A DNA stretch of 64,000 bases from Paraburkholderia heleia NBRC 101817. Its GTDB lineage: Bacteria; Pseudomonadota; Gammaproteobacteria; Burkholderiales; Burkholderiaceae. Within the stretch, counting starts at the first letter, position 1. Each line of letters begins with the position of its first letter. Below the pieces are notes generated by a model. The model was not told the origin of the DNA. It did no database searches and saw nothing but the letters and a program-made list of their open reading frames with translations. The stretch spans positions 1 through 64,000 of the forward strand of contig NZ_BBJH01000039.1 of NCBI RefSeq assembly GCF_000739775.1, written 5' to 3'. The position numbers and the translations under genes are program-made. Of this stretch, positions 35,451-43,756 are shown one piece after another.

Positions 35451-36079
35451 GAGGTCGCCTTGCCCGATGCGAGTTGCTGGTTACGCTGCGTGAGGAACTG
35501 AATCAGGCCGTCCACGCCGCCTTGCTGGATCTTTTCCTGGAACTGCTGCTGGTACGCCTGGATGAGCCACGCGCCGAGCACGTTGATGTCATACACGCGC
35601 CAGCCTTGCGGCGTCTTGTAGAGGCGATAGTCGAGCTCGATCGGCTGGCCGCCGTTCATGACCGTCGAACGGACCACGACGTCGGTGTCGTCCGGGTTCG
35701 CGCGGAACGGCTTGTACTGGATCTGCTGGTCGCGCACCTGGGCGAGCGCGCCCGAGTAGGTGCGGATGAGCAGCGTCTTGAACTGCTCGATGACCTGTTG
35801 TTGCTGCTCCGGCGTGGCCGTGCGCCAGTTGCGGCCCATCGCGAGCTGCGTGGTGCGGCGGAAGTCGGTGTACGGCAGGATCTTTTCGTTTACGAGCTGC
35901 GTGATCTTGCTGATGTCGCCGGACTGGATGGACTTGTCACCCTTGATCTGGCTCATGACCTGCTGCGTGACCGTCTGGACCATCGCGTCGGGATTGCTGG
36001 TGTCTACCGTCTGGGCGAACGCACCGCCGGCAAACGAAAGAAACATGGCGAAAAACGGGTACAGAAGGAATTTTTTCAT
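35447..36079 (-). CDS. mlaC: Periplasmic phospholipid-binding protein MlaC
   Basis: The 210-residue protein has a signal peptide (cleavage near AFAQT) and the MlaC/Ttg2D domain (LPYTDFRRTTQLAMGRNW). It shuttles phospholipids between the outer-membrane MlaA complex and the inner-membrane MlaFEDB complex. The order here is mlaF-E-D-A-C-B, with mlaA inside the operon. Confidence 0.93.
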   Translation of the reverse strand: MKKFLLYPFFAMFLSFAGGAFAQTVDTSNPDAMVQTVTQQVMSQIKGDKSIQSGDISKITQLVNEKILPYTDFRRTTQLAMGRNWRTATPEQQQQVIEQFKTLLIRTYSGALAQVRDQQIQYKPFRANPDDTDVVVRSTVMNGGQPIELDYRLYKTPQGWRVYDINVLGAWLIQAYQQQFQEKIQQGGVDGLIQFLTQRNQQLASGKATS

Positions 36080-36255
36080 ATCGAGTCCTGCTAGTTGGGG
36101 GACATCGCCCCGTTGGAGCCAACGATATCACGCGAGATCTATCTCGCTGTGTCGAAAACTGCCAGCAAAGTGCGACAAGCGTTTCTGCTTGTTACTCACA
36201 CCTATATGTCAGACGAAAGCGCCGGCGAGGCCTTCACCACGCCGGAGCGCAACGC

Positions 36256-37266
36256 TCAGTGCAGCCGCAGCATGCTCGGGAAGCCGATGCGCGCGGGCGG
36301 GATCATCTGGTCGCCCGGTACGGTGGTTTCCGACGCGCCCATGGGCGCCGCGGCGCCAGCCGGGCCTTCCAGCGCGGCCGGAGCGGGGGTTGTTGCGCCG
36401 CTGGGGGTTGCGGGCACCGTGCTCGCCGCATTCGGCGTGGCCGCAGGCGCAGTGCCCGAAGCAGGCGCCGCCGCACCGGCAGCCGCCCCCGAAGCGGGCG
36501 CCGCCGCGCCCTCGTCGGTGTCGTCGTACTTCGGCAGCGGTGCGCCGTCGCCGTAATCCGGCAGGTTGCTGTCAGACGACGCGCGGCCGTCCGAAAGCAG
36601 GTAGCGACGGCGCTGCAGATAGGCGTTGCGGATGAACGAGTACTTGTCGATCGCCGCGCCTTCGAGCAGGTCGCTTGCGCCAAGCAGGTTGGCGCGCGTG
36701 CTCACCACGTTCAGGCCGTAAAGGCCCCACGACAGCGCGGCCGGATCCACATAGGTGAGCGGATTGATGAAGTAGTTGGGCACGAGGCCCACGCCGTCAC
36801 GCACGGTGCTCGGGCCGAACAGCGGCAGCACGAGGTACGGGCCGGGCGGCACGCCATAGTGACCGAGCGTGAGGCCGAAGTCCTGGTTGTGCTTGGGCAG
36901 CTTCGCGAGCGTCGCGACGTCGAACAGGCCACCCACGCCGAAGACCGTGTTGATCACGATTCGCATGATGTCCTCGACACCATCGGTGATCTTCAGCTGC
37001 AGGAAGTTGTTCGCGGCGTTGTACACGTCGCCGATGTTCGCGAAGAAGTTCGTCACGCTGTCGCGCACGGGCTGCGGCGTCACCTTCACGTAGCCCTGCG
37101 CCACCGGCTTGAGCGCGTACGTGTCGACCTTGTCGTTGAACGTGTACACCGTGCGGTTGAAACCTTCCCATGGATCTTCCTTCGACGGCGTCTGCACCGT
37201 CGAACAGCCCCCGAGTGCAAGCGCTGCGACGCCAAGCGTAATGGCGCGCATGCGGATGGTCGTCAT
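36256..37266 (-). CDS. mlaA: Outer-membrane lipoprotein MlaA (VacJ) with long C-terminal tail
   Basis: The 336-residue lipoprotein has its lipobox LGGC at residues 18-21 and the VacJ domain (DPWEGFNRTVYTFND, then GPYLVLPLFGPSTVRD). It removes misplaced phospholipids from the outer leaflet. About 90 residues at the C-terminus are Ala/Pro/Thr-rich low-complexity sequence beyond the usual 250. The tail should be disordered and may span the periplasm or peptidoglycan. Confidence 0.93.
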   Translation of the reverse strand: MTTIRMRAITLGVAALALGGCSTVQTPSKEDPWEGFNRTVYTFNDKVDTYALKPVAQGYVKVTPQPVRDSVTNFFANIGDVYNAANNFLQLKITDGVEDIMRIVINTVFGVGGLFDVATLAKLPKHNQDFGLTLGHYGVPPGPYLVLPLFGPSTVRDGVGLVPNYFINPLTYVDPAALSWGLYGLNVVSTRANLLGASDLLEGAAIDKYSFIRNAYLQRRRYLLSDGRASSDSNLPDYGDGAPLPKYDDTDEGAAAPASGAAAGAAAPASGTAPAATPNAASTVPATPSGATTPAPAALEGPAGAAAPMGASETTVPGDQMIPPARIGFPSMLRLH

Positions 37267-37280
37267 TCTTTTTCTCCTTC

Positions 37281-37832
37281 TTATTGAGCCGCCGAAGCAG
37301 CCGGTGCGGGCGCGGGTGCTGCGGCAGGCGCCGCATCCGTGCTCGCGCCGCTGGACGGCTTCGCGGCGCCCGAATCGGCCGCCTTGCTATAGAGGAACTG
37401 TCCGATCAGGTTCTCGAGCACGATGGCCGACTGCGTCATCGAAATGGTGTCGCCCGCCTTGAGCATTTCCGAATCGCCGCCCGGCTCGAGGCCGATGTAC
37501 TGCTCACCGAGCAGGCCCGACGTCAGGATCTTCGCCGACGTATCCTTCGGAAACTGATACTGCTGGTCGATGTTGATCGTCACCAGCGCCTGATAGGTGT
37601 TGGAATCGAAGCCGATCGAAGCCACGCGGCCCACGGTCACGCCCGCGCTCTTCACCGGCGCGCGCGGCTTGAGGCCGCCGATATTGTCGAACTTGAGCTT
37701 CACCGGATAGGTGGACTGGAACGACAGCGAACTCATGTTGCCGGCCTTCAGCGCGAGAAACAGCAGCGCGATAAAGCCCAGCACCACAAACAGGCCGACC
37801 CAGAAGTCGAGAGCATTCTTTTTCATCGTCAT
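37281..37832 (-). CDS. mlaD: Phospholipid-transport MCE protein MlaD
   Basis: The 183-residue protein has an N-terminal anchor (DFWVGLFVVLGFIALLFLAL) and one MCE domain (FDNIGGLKPRAPVKSAGVTV). It forms a hexamer in the periplasm that binds lipids. The last 30 residues are Ala/Pro-rich. It is 14 bp upstream of mlaA in the same transcript. Confidence 0.94.
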   Translation of the reverse strand: MTMKKNALDFWVGLFVVLGFIALLFLALKAGNMSSLSFQSTYPVKLKFDNIGGLKPRAPVKSAGVTVGRVASIGFDSNTYQALVTINIDQQYQFPKDTSAKILTSGLLGEQYIGLEPGGDSEMLKAGDTISMTQSAIVLENLIGQFLYSKAADSGAAKPSSGASTDAAPAAAPAPAPAASAAQ

Positions 37833-37912
37833 CCCAATGAGAATCCGTTGCAGCAGCGCTCAGATACGCGCCGCGCGGCCGGGCCGCTGCCCGGCGTCTT
37901 TGGCTGAACCGT

Positions 37913-38689
37913 TTAGCTGAACATCAGCGCGGTGAGCAGGAAGTCGAGGCCGAGCACCGCGAGCGACGCGTACACGACCGTTTTGGTAGTCGCGCGCGAC
38001 ACGCCCTCGGGCGTGGGCTTCGCCTCGTAGCCCTGATAGAGCGCGGTGAACGTCACGGCGAAGCCGAACACGATGCTCTTCATCACGCCGTTGCCCACGT
38101 CGGCCCAGACGTCCACGCCGCCCTGCATTTGCGACCAGAAGGCGCCGGCGTCCACGCCGATCAGCAGCACGCCCACCACATAGCCACCCAGAATGCCGAC
38201 CGCGCTGAAGATGGCCGCGAGGATCGGCATGGCCACCACGCCTGCCCACATGCGCGGCGCAACTACCACGCGCACCGGGTCCACCGCCATCATCTCCATG
38301 GCCGTGAGCTGCTCGCCCGCCTTCATGAGGCCGATCTCGGCCGTGAGCGAGGTGCCCGCGCGGCCCGCGAACAGCAGCGCGGTGACGACGGGCCCGAGCT
38401 CGCGCACGAGCGAGAGCGCGACCAGCAGTCCGAGCGCCTGCTCCGAGCCGTAGCGGTTGAGCGTGTAATACCCCTGCAGCCCGAGCACGAAGCCCACGAA
38501 CAGGCCCGACACGGCAATGATCAACAGCGAATAATTGCCGACGAAGTGGATCTGCTTCGTGACAAGACGCGGCCGGCGCAGCAGCGGGAAGAATTCGAGG
38601 ACGAGGCGCACGAAAAAGCGCGTGGCATGTCCCGCGCGCGCGATCGTTTCGAGCACGGTGCGCCCGATCGAACTGATGGCGCCGATCAT
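37913..38689 (-). CDS. mlaE: Phospholipid-transport permease MlaE
   Basis: The 258-residue permease has the MlaE family core (AGRAGTSLTAEIGLMKAGEQ and the FGFAVTFTALYQGY region). ATG 38689 overlaps the mlaF stop by 4 bp (ATGA). It forms the inner-membrane channel with the ATPase. Confidence 0.94.
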   Translation of the reverse strand: MIGAISSIGRTVLETIARAGHATRFFVRLVLEFFPLLRRPRLVTKQIHFVGNYSLLIIAVSGLFVGFVLGLQGYYTLNRYGSEQALGLLVALSLVRELGPVVTALLFAGRAGTSLTAEIGLMKAGEQLTAMEMMAVDPVRVVVAPRMWAGVVAMPILAAIFSAVGILGGYVVGVLLIGVDAGAFWSQMQGGVDVWADVGNGVMKSIVFGFAVTFTALYQGYEAKPTPEGVSRATTKTVVYASLAVLGLDFLLTALMFS

Positions 38690-39507
38690 GAGCGGCCTCC
38701 GCCAATGCCGAAGTCCGCTTCGAGCGGCAGGTTCGACGGGTAATGGAACCGGAACGGGCCGTCCGGCGCGCCGTCGATGAACTGGCGCACGATCGGGTCG
38801 GTCGAGGCGCGCAGCTCGTCGGGCGTGCCCTGCGCCTGCACCCGGCCGTTCGCCAGGAAGTACACGTAGTCGGCGATGGCGAATGACTCGGGCACGTCGT
38901 GCGTGACGAGGATCGAGGTTGCGCCGAGCACGTCGTTGAGCGTGCGGATGAGGTTCGCGGTGATGCCGAGCGAAATCGGGTCGAGACCCGCGAACGGCTC
39001 GTCGTACATCATGAGTTCGGGGTCGAGCGCGATGGCGCGCGCGAGCGCCACGCGCCGCGCCATGCCGCCGGAAATTTCCGAAGGCGCCAGGTCGCGCGCG
39101 CCACGCAGGCCGACGGCGTTGAGCTTCATGAGCACGAGGTCGCGGATCAGCGCTTCGGGCAGATCGGTGTGCTCGCGCAGGGCGAAGGCGACGTTCTCGA
39201 ACACCGACATGTCGGTGAAGAGCGCGCCGAACTGGAAGAGCATGCCCATCTTGCGGCGCAGGGCATAGAGGCCATCGCGCGATTGCGCGCCGACGTCCTG
39301 GCCGCCGAACAGCACCTGGCCGCGCTGGGCGCGAACGAGGCCGCCGATCAGACGCAGCACTGTCGTTTTTCCGCCACCGGAGCCGCCCATGACTGCCACC
39401 ACTTGACCGCGCGGAAAGCGCATGTTCAGGCCGGACAGGACGAGCCGGTCGCCGTAGCCGAAGTCGACGTCGCGCAGCTCCAGTAGGGTCTCAGAGGTTG
39501 AGGGCAC
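38686..39507 (-). CDS. mlaF: Phospholipid-transport ATPase MlaF
   Basis: The 273-residue ATPase has Walker A GGSGGGKTT, signature ISGGMARR and Walker B ELMMYDEPFAGLDP. No ATG is available at the right place: I use GTG 39505-39507 (VPSTSETLLELRD), since the frame upstream is not protein-like. It starts the mla operon. Confidence 0.92.
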   Translation of the reverse strand: MPSTSETLLELRDVDFGYGDRLVLSGLNMRFPRGQVVAVMGGSGGGKTTVLRLIGGLVRAQRGQVLFGGQDVGAQSRDGLYALRRKMGMLFQFGALFTDMSVFENVAFALREHTDLPEALIRDLVLMKLNAVGLRGARDLAPSEISGGMARRVALARAIALDPELMMYDEPFAGLDPISLGITANLIRTLNDVLGATSILVTHDVPESFAIADYVYFLANGRVQAQGTPDELRASTDPIVRQFIDGAPDGPFRFHYPSNLPLEADFGIGGGRS

Positions 39508-39676
39508 GTGGCTGACAGTCCATTTACACGAAGGCGGGATTATAGGGCCATCGTGGAAAACCTGCCGTGACGCCCCTCGTCCCGTTGATGTAAGCCGCAA
39601 GCGCCCGCTGTGGCGGGTTGCGGCCCCCTCGGCCCCGGGTCGCGCACGCGGCGCAGCCCGAAGCCAGGGCGGACCA

Positions 39677-40789
39677 TTATTGCGTAAACGCGTTGCGCAA
39701 TGCAGCAACCGCAGCAACCGGGTCGGGCGCCTCGGTCACCGCGCGCACCACCGCCGCGCTGCCTGCGCCAGTCGCAAGGACCTCGGGCAGCACGTTGCCG
39801 TCGATGCCGCCGATCGCCACCATCGGCACGACGCCGTCCAGCAGCTTCACGTAGCGGGCGAGTCGCGCGAGGCCCTGGGGCGCCGTGGGCATCGCCTTGG
39901 TCGTGGTGGCGAAAACGGCGCCGCACGCGAGGTAGCTCGGACGGAAATGAAGCGCCGTGAGCATCTCGAAGTAGCCGTGCGTCGACAGGCCAAGACGCAC
40001 GCCAGCCGCCGCGATCGCGCCGAGGTCGGCTTCGCGCAGGTCTTCCTGGCCGAGGTGCACGCCATAAGCGCCGGCCGCGACGGCCTCCTGCCAGTGATCG
40101 TTGATGAAAAGCTGCGCATCGTGCTTGCGGCCCGCCGCGACGCAGCGCTCGATTTCGTGCGTGAGCGCCGCGGACTTCGGCTGCTTGCTGCGCAACTGCA
40201 CCGTCTTCACGCCGTAGTCGAGCACGCGCTCGACCCACTCGGCCGTGGGCAGCACCGGATACAGGCCAAGCTTCGCGGGACACGGCGCGAACGGCTGCGC
40301 GGGCGCGGCGGGCAGGCCCAGCACGCGCGGAAAGCGCCTGATGTCGACGGGCCAGGCGTCGGCCTGCTGCTCGTCGCCGTCGCGCCAGGCGAGCGCGAGC
40401 ACGAGCGCGTCGTGCGGGTCGAAGCCGCAGTCGAGGAACGCCGCCAGCGCCGGGATCCAGTCTTCCGCCAACTCGCCTTCGAGCGCGTAACGCTCGCCGC
40501 CCAGATGCAGCGTGGCGCGCGCCGCCTTCGGGTTTTCGCCCGCGGCTTCGATCACGCCCGCGCCGTCGGTCATCCAGCGCGCGATGCTGGCCAGATGCGG
40601 CGCCGCATCGGTCACGATGATCAGATCGCCGCCGTTGGGCGCGTCGGGCGGCGTGAGACAAATGCGCCACGGCGCATGCGTGGGCTGCCAGTCGCCCAGG
40701 CGCGCGCGGATGCGCTCCGCCGTTTCGGTGAGTTCGTCCGCGGGCGGCCAGAACAGTTCGCGGCCCTGCAATCGCAGCGTCTCAGTCAT
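39677..40789 (-). CDS. thiE: Thiamine-phosphate synthase with N-terminal extension
   Basis: The 370-residue protein has the ThiE TIM barrel in its last 190 residues (YPVLPTAEWVERVLDYGVKTVQLR, and GVHLGQEDL). It joins the pyrimidine and thiazole parts of thiamine. The first 175 residues are an extra domain I cannot name; it is not an intact ThiD kinase, since no ATP-binding motif is visible. ATG 40789 overlaps the thiG stop (ATGA). Confidence 0.88.
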   Translation of the reverse strand: MTETLRLQGRELFWPPADELTETAERIRARLGDWQPTHAPWRICLTPPDAPNGGDLIIVTDAAPHLASIARWMTDGAGVIEAAGENPKAARATLHLGGERYALEGELAEDWIPALAAFLDCGFDPHDALVLALAWRDGDEQQADAWPVDIRRFPRVLGLPAAPAQPFAPCPAKLGLYPVLPTAEWVERVLDYGVKTVQLRSKQPKSAALTHEIERCVAAGRKHDAQLFINDHWQEAVAAGAYGVHLGQEDLREADLGAIAAAGVRLGLSTHGYFEMLTALHFRPSYLACGAVFATTTKAMPTAPQGLARLARYVKLLDGVVPMVAIGGIDGNVLPEVLATGAGSAAVVRAVTEAPDPVAAVAALRNAFTQ

Positions 40790-41601
40790 CGCTTGTCTCC
40801 ATCCTGGTGCCAGAACGGCATGCCGACCACGGGCGTACTCGCCACCGCCGCTTCGCGCTCGGCCATCGGTCCGGCGAGATACGCGGCGCGCCCCGCCTCG
40901 ACGCCCAGCGCGAACGCGCGCGCCATCGCCTCGGGGTGCGTGGCCTGCGAAACGGCCGTGTTGAGCAGCACGCCGTCGAAGCCCCACTCCATCACCTGGC
41001 ACGCGTGCGAAGGCACGCCGAGGCCCGCATCGACGATGAGCGGCACATCGGGCAGGCGCTCGCGCAGCACGCGCAAGCCGTAGGGGTTGATCACGCCCTT
41101 GCCGGTGCCGATCGGCGCGCCCCACGGCATGAGCGCCTCGCAACCGGCGTCGAGCAGACGCCGCCCGATCACGAGATCCTCGGTGCAATACGGCAGCACC
41201 TTGAAGCCATCCTTCACGAGACGCGACGCGGCCTCGATCAGGCCGACCGGGTCGGGCTGCAGCGTGTAGTCGTCGCCGATCAGCTCGAGCTTGATCCAGT
41301 CGGTTTCGAAGACTTCGCGCGCCATGTGCGCCGTCGTCACCGCCTCGTTGACGGTGAGGCAGCCGGCCGTGTTCGGCAGGAGCGGCACGCCGTGGCGCTT
41401 GAGCAGGTCGAAGAAGCCGGCCTCGGCGGTGCCGTCGTTCATCTGGCGGCGCAGTGCGACGGTGATCATGCCGGGGCGCGCGGCGGCCATCGAATCGGCG
41501 AGCGACTGCAGCGACGGATAGCGCGACGTGCCGAGCAGCACGCGGCTCGCGAAGGTTTCGCCGTAGAGCGTGAGCGCGTCGGCGTTGGATGGGGCGGTCA
41601 T
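40786..41601 (-). CDS. thiG: Thiazole synthase
   Basis: The 271-residue TIM barrel has the ThiG sequences LGTSRYPS, the EAAS segment, and PWGAPIGTGKG. The Schiff-base lysine is expected in the KLELIGD segment. It condenses deoxyxylulose phosphate, dehydroglycine and ThiS thiocarboxylate. ATG 41601 follows aagga; the in-frame TTG 41610 is less likely. Confidence 0.94.
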   Translation of the reverse strand: MTAPSNADALTLYGETFASRVLLGTSRYPSLQSLADSMAAARPGMITVALRRQMNDGTAEAGFFDLLKRHGVPLLPNTAGCLTVNEAVTTAHMAREVFETDWIKLELIGDDYTLQPDPVGLIEAASRLVKDGFKVLPYCTEDLVIGRRLLDAGCEALMPWGAPIGTGKGVINPYGLRVLRERLPDVPLIVDAGLGVPSHACQVMEWGFDGVLLNTAVSQATHPEAMARAFALGVEAGRAAYLAGPMAEREAAVASTPVVGMPFWHQDGDKR

Positions 41602-41690
41602 GGGTTGCAATCCTTGGCGGTGTCGTGAAAGCGCTCGCTACCTGTGCAATAAGCGGCGACGCGCGGCCAGCAGCTTGGGGCGAGCGAAGC

Positions 41691-41888
41691 TCAGCCGCCG
41701 GCCACCGGGCTCACGACGTCGAGGCGGTCGCCCGCCTGGAGCGAGCGCGCGTCATGCTGGGTGCGCGCCACGAAATCGCCGTTCAGGGCCACGGCGAACG
41801 GCGGGCGCGCGCCGAATGCGGCGAGCGCATCGGCGACAGTCGCGCCCTCGGGCAGCGTGATCGGCTTCTGGTTGATATGAATGTCCAT
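41691..41888 (-). CDS. thiS: Sulfur carrier protein ThiS
   Basis: The 65-residue ubiquitin-like protein ends in the Gly-Gly needed for thiocarboxylation (VVSPVAGG). It carries sulfur to ThiG, which starts 89 bp later. ThiF, which activates it, is not in the window. Confidence 0.92.
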   Translation of the reverse strand: MDIHINQKPITLPEGATVADALAAFGARPPFAVALNGDFVARTQHDARSLQAGDRLDVVSPVAGG

Positions 41889-41930
41889 GGCAAATACGTT
41901 CTCGAACTGCGGATTGTTTCTGGTGAGGCT

Positions 41931-43079
41931 TCAGGCCGGCTCGTGCGCGCCCTGCGCGTGCAGCATGCCGCCCCAGCGCGACGCGCGGCGCAGCGACTCG
42001 AAGGAATCGGCATCGCTCACACGGGCGTCGAGGAGCGCCTGGGCGAAGCGCGCGGCTTCGTCGGCGACTTCCGGCGCGATCATGAAGCCGTGCCGATAGA
42101 GGCCGTTCACGCGCAGCGTGGTCTTGCCGTCCCAAATGAGCGCCGGGCGATGGTCGGGCAGCGTCGGGCGGCACTGCGTGTTCAACTCGAGGATGCGCGC
42201 CTCGCCGAACGCCGGATGCACCGCAAACGCCGCGCTCAGCAGTTCGAGCGCCGAGCGCACGCTCACGGGCGAACGGTCCTCGCCTTCGATCTCGGTCGCG
42301 CCGATCACGAAGACATCGTGTTCCTTGGGCGCGATATAGAGCGGATAGCGCGGATGCAGCAGCCGCACCGGGCGCGTGAGCGTGATGCCCGGCGCATGCA
42401 CGCGCGCGACTTCGCCGCGAATGCCGCGCAACCCCGGCAGCGCGGGTTTGGCGCCCAGCCCGCGGCAGTCGATCGTCACGCGCGCGGGCGGCAGATTGGC
42501 CTCGTCGACCGTGGTGTGCCAGTGAGTTTCCACGCCGCGCGCGGCGAGCCCCGCCGCCAGCGCGGCCAAGGCCTGGCGATTGTCGAGCTGGCCCTCGCCT
42601 TCGAGCAGCCAGCCGCGCGCGAAGCGCCCGGCGAGCGCCGGTTCGGCCGCGTCGAGCTGGGCACCGGCGAGCGCAACGAAGTTCGCATCGGCGAGAGAAC
42701 GCGGCGCGTTGGCGCGCACGCGGCGCTCGAAGAGCGGCGCTTCGGTGCGATCTGCGGTATGCCAGACGACGAGCGTGCCGTTGCGCTGGAAGAACACGGG
42801 CTCCGGCAACTCGGCCAGAATGCGCGGCCAGGATTCAAGCGAGGCGACGCCAAGCTCGGTAATCAGCAGTTCGGCGACGGCGGCCTCCGCGAGCGGCGCG
42901 AGCATGGCCGCCGCGACCCAGGCCGCAGCCTCGCCGCCTTCGGGGCCGCCGCGCTCGTAAAGCGCGACGCGATGGCCCTCGCCGGCCAGACGCCACGCGA
43001 CGAGCCGGCCGCTCAGGCCGCCGCCGAGCACGACGAAGTCGGGCACGCCGCCCAAACTGGGGTTACGGGCGGGGCTCAT
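41931..43079 (-). CDS. thiO: Glycine oxidase ThiO
   Basis: The 382-residue flavoprotein has an N-terminal FAD-binding motif VVLGGGLSGRLVAWRLAGEG and the DAO fold. It makes the dehydroglycine used by ThiG in aerobes. ATG 43077-43079 overlaps the stop of a 26-codon leader ORF (ATGA). It opens the thiO-thiS-thiG-thiE operon. Confidence 0.9.
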   Translation of the reverse strand: MSPARNPSLGGVPDFVVLGGGLSGRLVAWRLAGEGHRVALYERGGPEGGEAAAWVAAAMLAPLAEAAVAELLITELGVASLESWPRILAELPEPVFFQRNGTLVVWHTADRTEAPLFERRVRANAPRSLADANFVALAGAQLDAAEPALAGRFARGWLLEGEGQLDNRQALAALAAGLAARGVETHWHTTVDEANLPPARVTIDCRGLGAKPALPGLRGIRGEVARVHAPGITLTRPVRLLHPRYPLYIAPKEHDVFVIGATEIEGEDRSPVSVRSALELLSAAFAVHPAFGEARILELNTQCRPTLPDHRPALIWDGKTTLRVNGLYRHGFMIAPEVADEAARFAQALLDARVSDADSFESLRRASRWGGMLHAQGAHEPA

Positions 43080-43156
43080 GACGACACTCCGTCACGCAAG
43101 GCGAACGCGACAAGAAACGCGACAAGAATCGGGGAACAAAGAGAATAGGCGGTCAT
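43076..43156 (-). CDS. 26-aa hydrophobic leader peptide overlapping thiO
   Basis: ATG 43154-43156 has a good ribosome-binding site (ggaaagga, 6 nt spacing) and opens MTAYSLCSPILVAFLVAFAL plus six residues; its TGA overlaps the thiO ATG by 4 bp. The peptide is mainly hydrophobic and could be membrane-inserted. It lies between the TPP riboswitch and thiO, so ribosomes entering here would deliver thiO translation. Too short to be sure that it is a working product. Confidence 0.5.
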   Translation of the reverse strand: MTAYSLCSPILVAFLVAFALRDGVSS

Positions 43157-43353
43157 CGTATCCTTTCCGTACGGCAGCAGCAGACGTACCCAAGGACGAA
43201 ACCGGCTGGCAAGGCCGACCGTGGAGGCTATGCGGCGCAGACGGCCCATACGTCCCGATAAGGAATTCGTACGAACCCATGCGCCCAAAGCGCAGCCCGG
43301 CGGGAATCCTGGCGCCCCTGCAAAGGCTGGGCGCCGGCCAAGACTTTCTGGAA

Positions 43354-43447
43354 ACTTCCCGCGCCGGTATTACCCGGATCGGGTGCGAAGGGTCTCTCTC
43401 AGCCTCACTGGCGGCATGCCCGGCATACCGGTGAAGCACCCCTGTTT
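43354..43447 (-). promoter_or_regulatory. TPP riboswitch of the thi operon
   Basis: The minus strand contains the conserved aptamer parts in order: acaggggtgc, ggctgagag followed by acccttcgcacccgatccg, then ggtaataccggcgcgggaa. They match the THI-box consensus. It would shut off thiO-thiS-thiG-thiE when thiamine pyrophosphate is high. The aptamer ends about 200 nt before the leader ORF; a ggcgcc hairpin lies in between, and no T-run is seen, so control is probably at translation or by Rho. Confidence 0.92.
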
Positions 43448-43756
43448 CGTCAGGGTCGATTAGACCACAAAACGCGCGCGGCCCGCAAACCTCGGCGGAA
43501 CCGGGGGGCCTCGTCTGGCACAATGCCCGGAACCCGCCGCTTTCGCCTCGCAAGCCCGCGCGGTGAGACAATGGGCGCCACGCTACGGCGGCGCCGGCGT
43601 GCGCTTTTGTCTCCACGCCTTGCGCCGGGTTTGACTGCACCTGCAACCCATTAAGACTCACTTAAGCGCCCGGCGACAGAATCGCTGCAAAAATCGCTGC
43701 CGCCGTGCGGCGCACGGCGCTCGCCCCCAGCGGGCCGCCACACCTTCAGGACCCAC
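43448..43756. other. Divergent promoter region between thi operon and ABC transporter
   Basis: About 310 bp with no gene. It should hold the leftward promoter for the riboswitch transcript and the rightward promoter for the gene at 43757; I cannot pick clear -35/-10 boxes. Confidence 0.4.
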
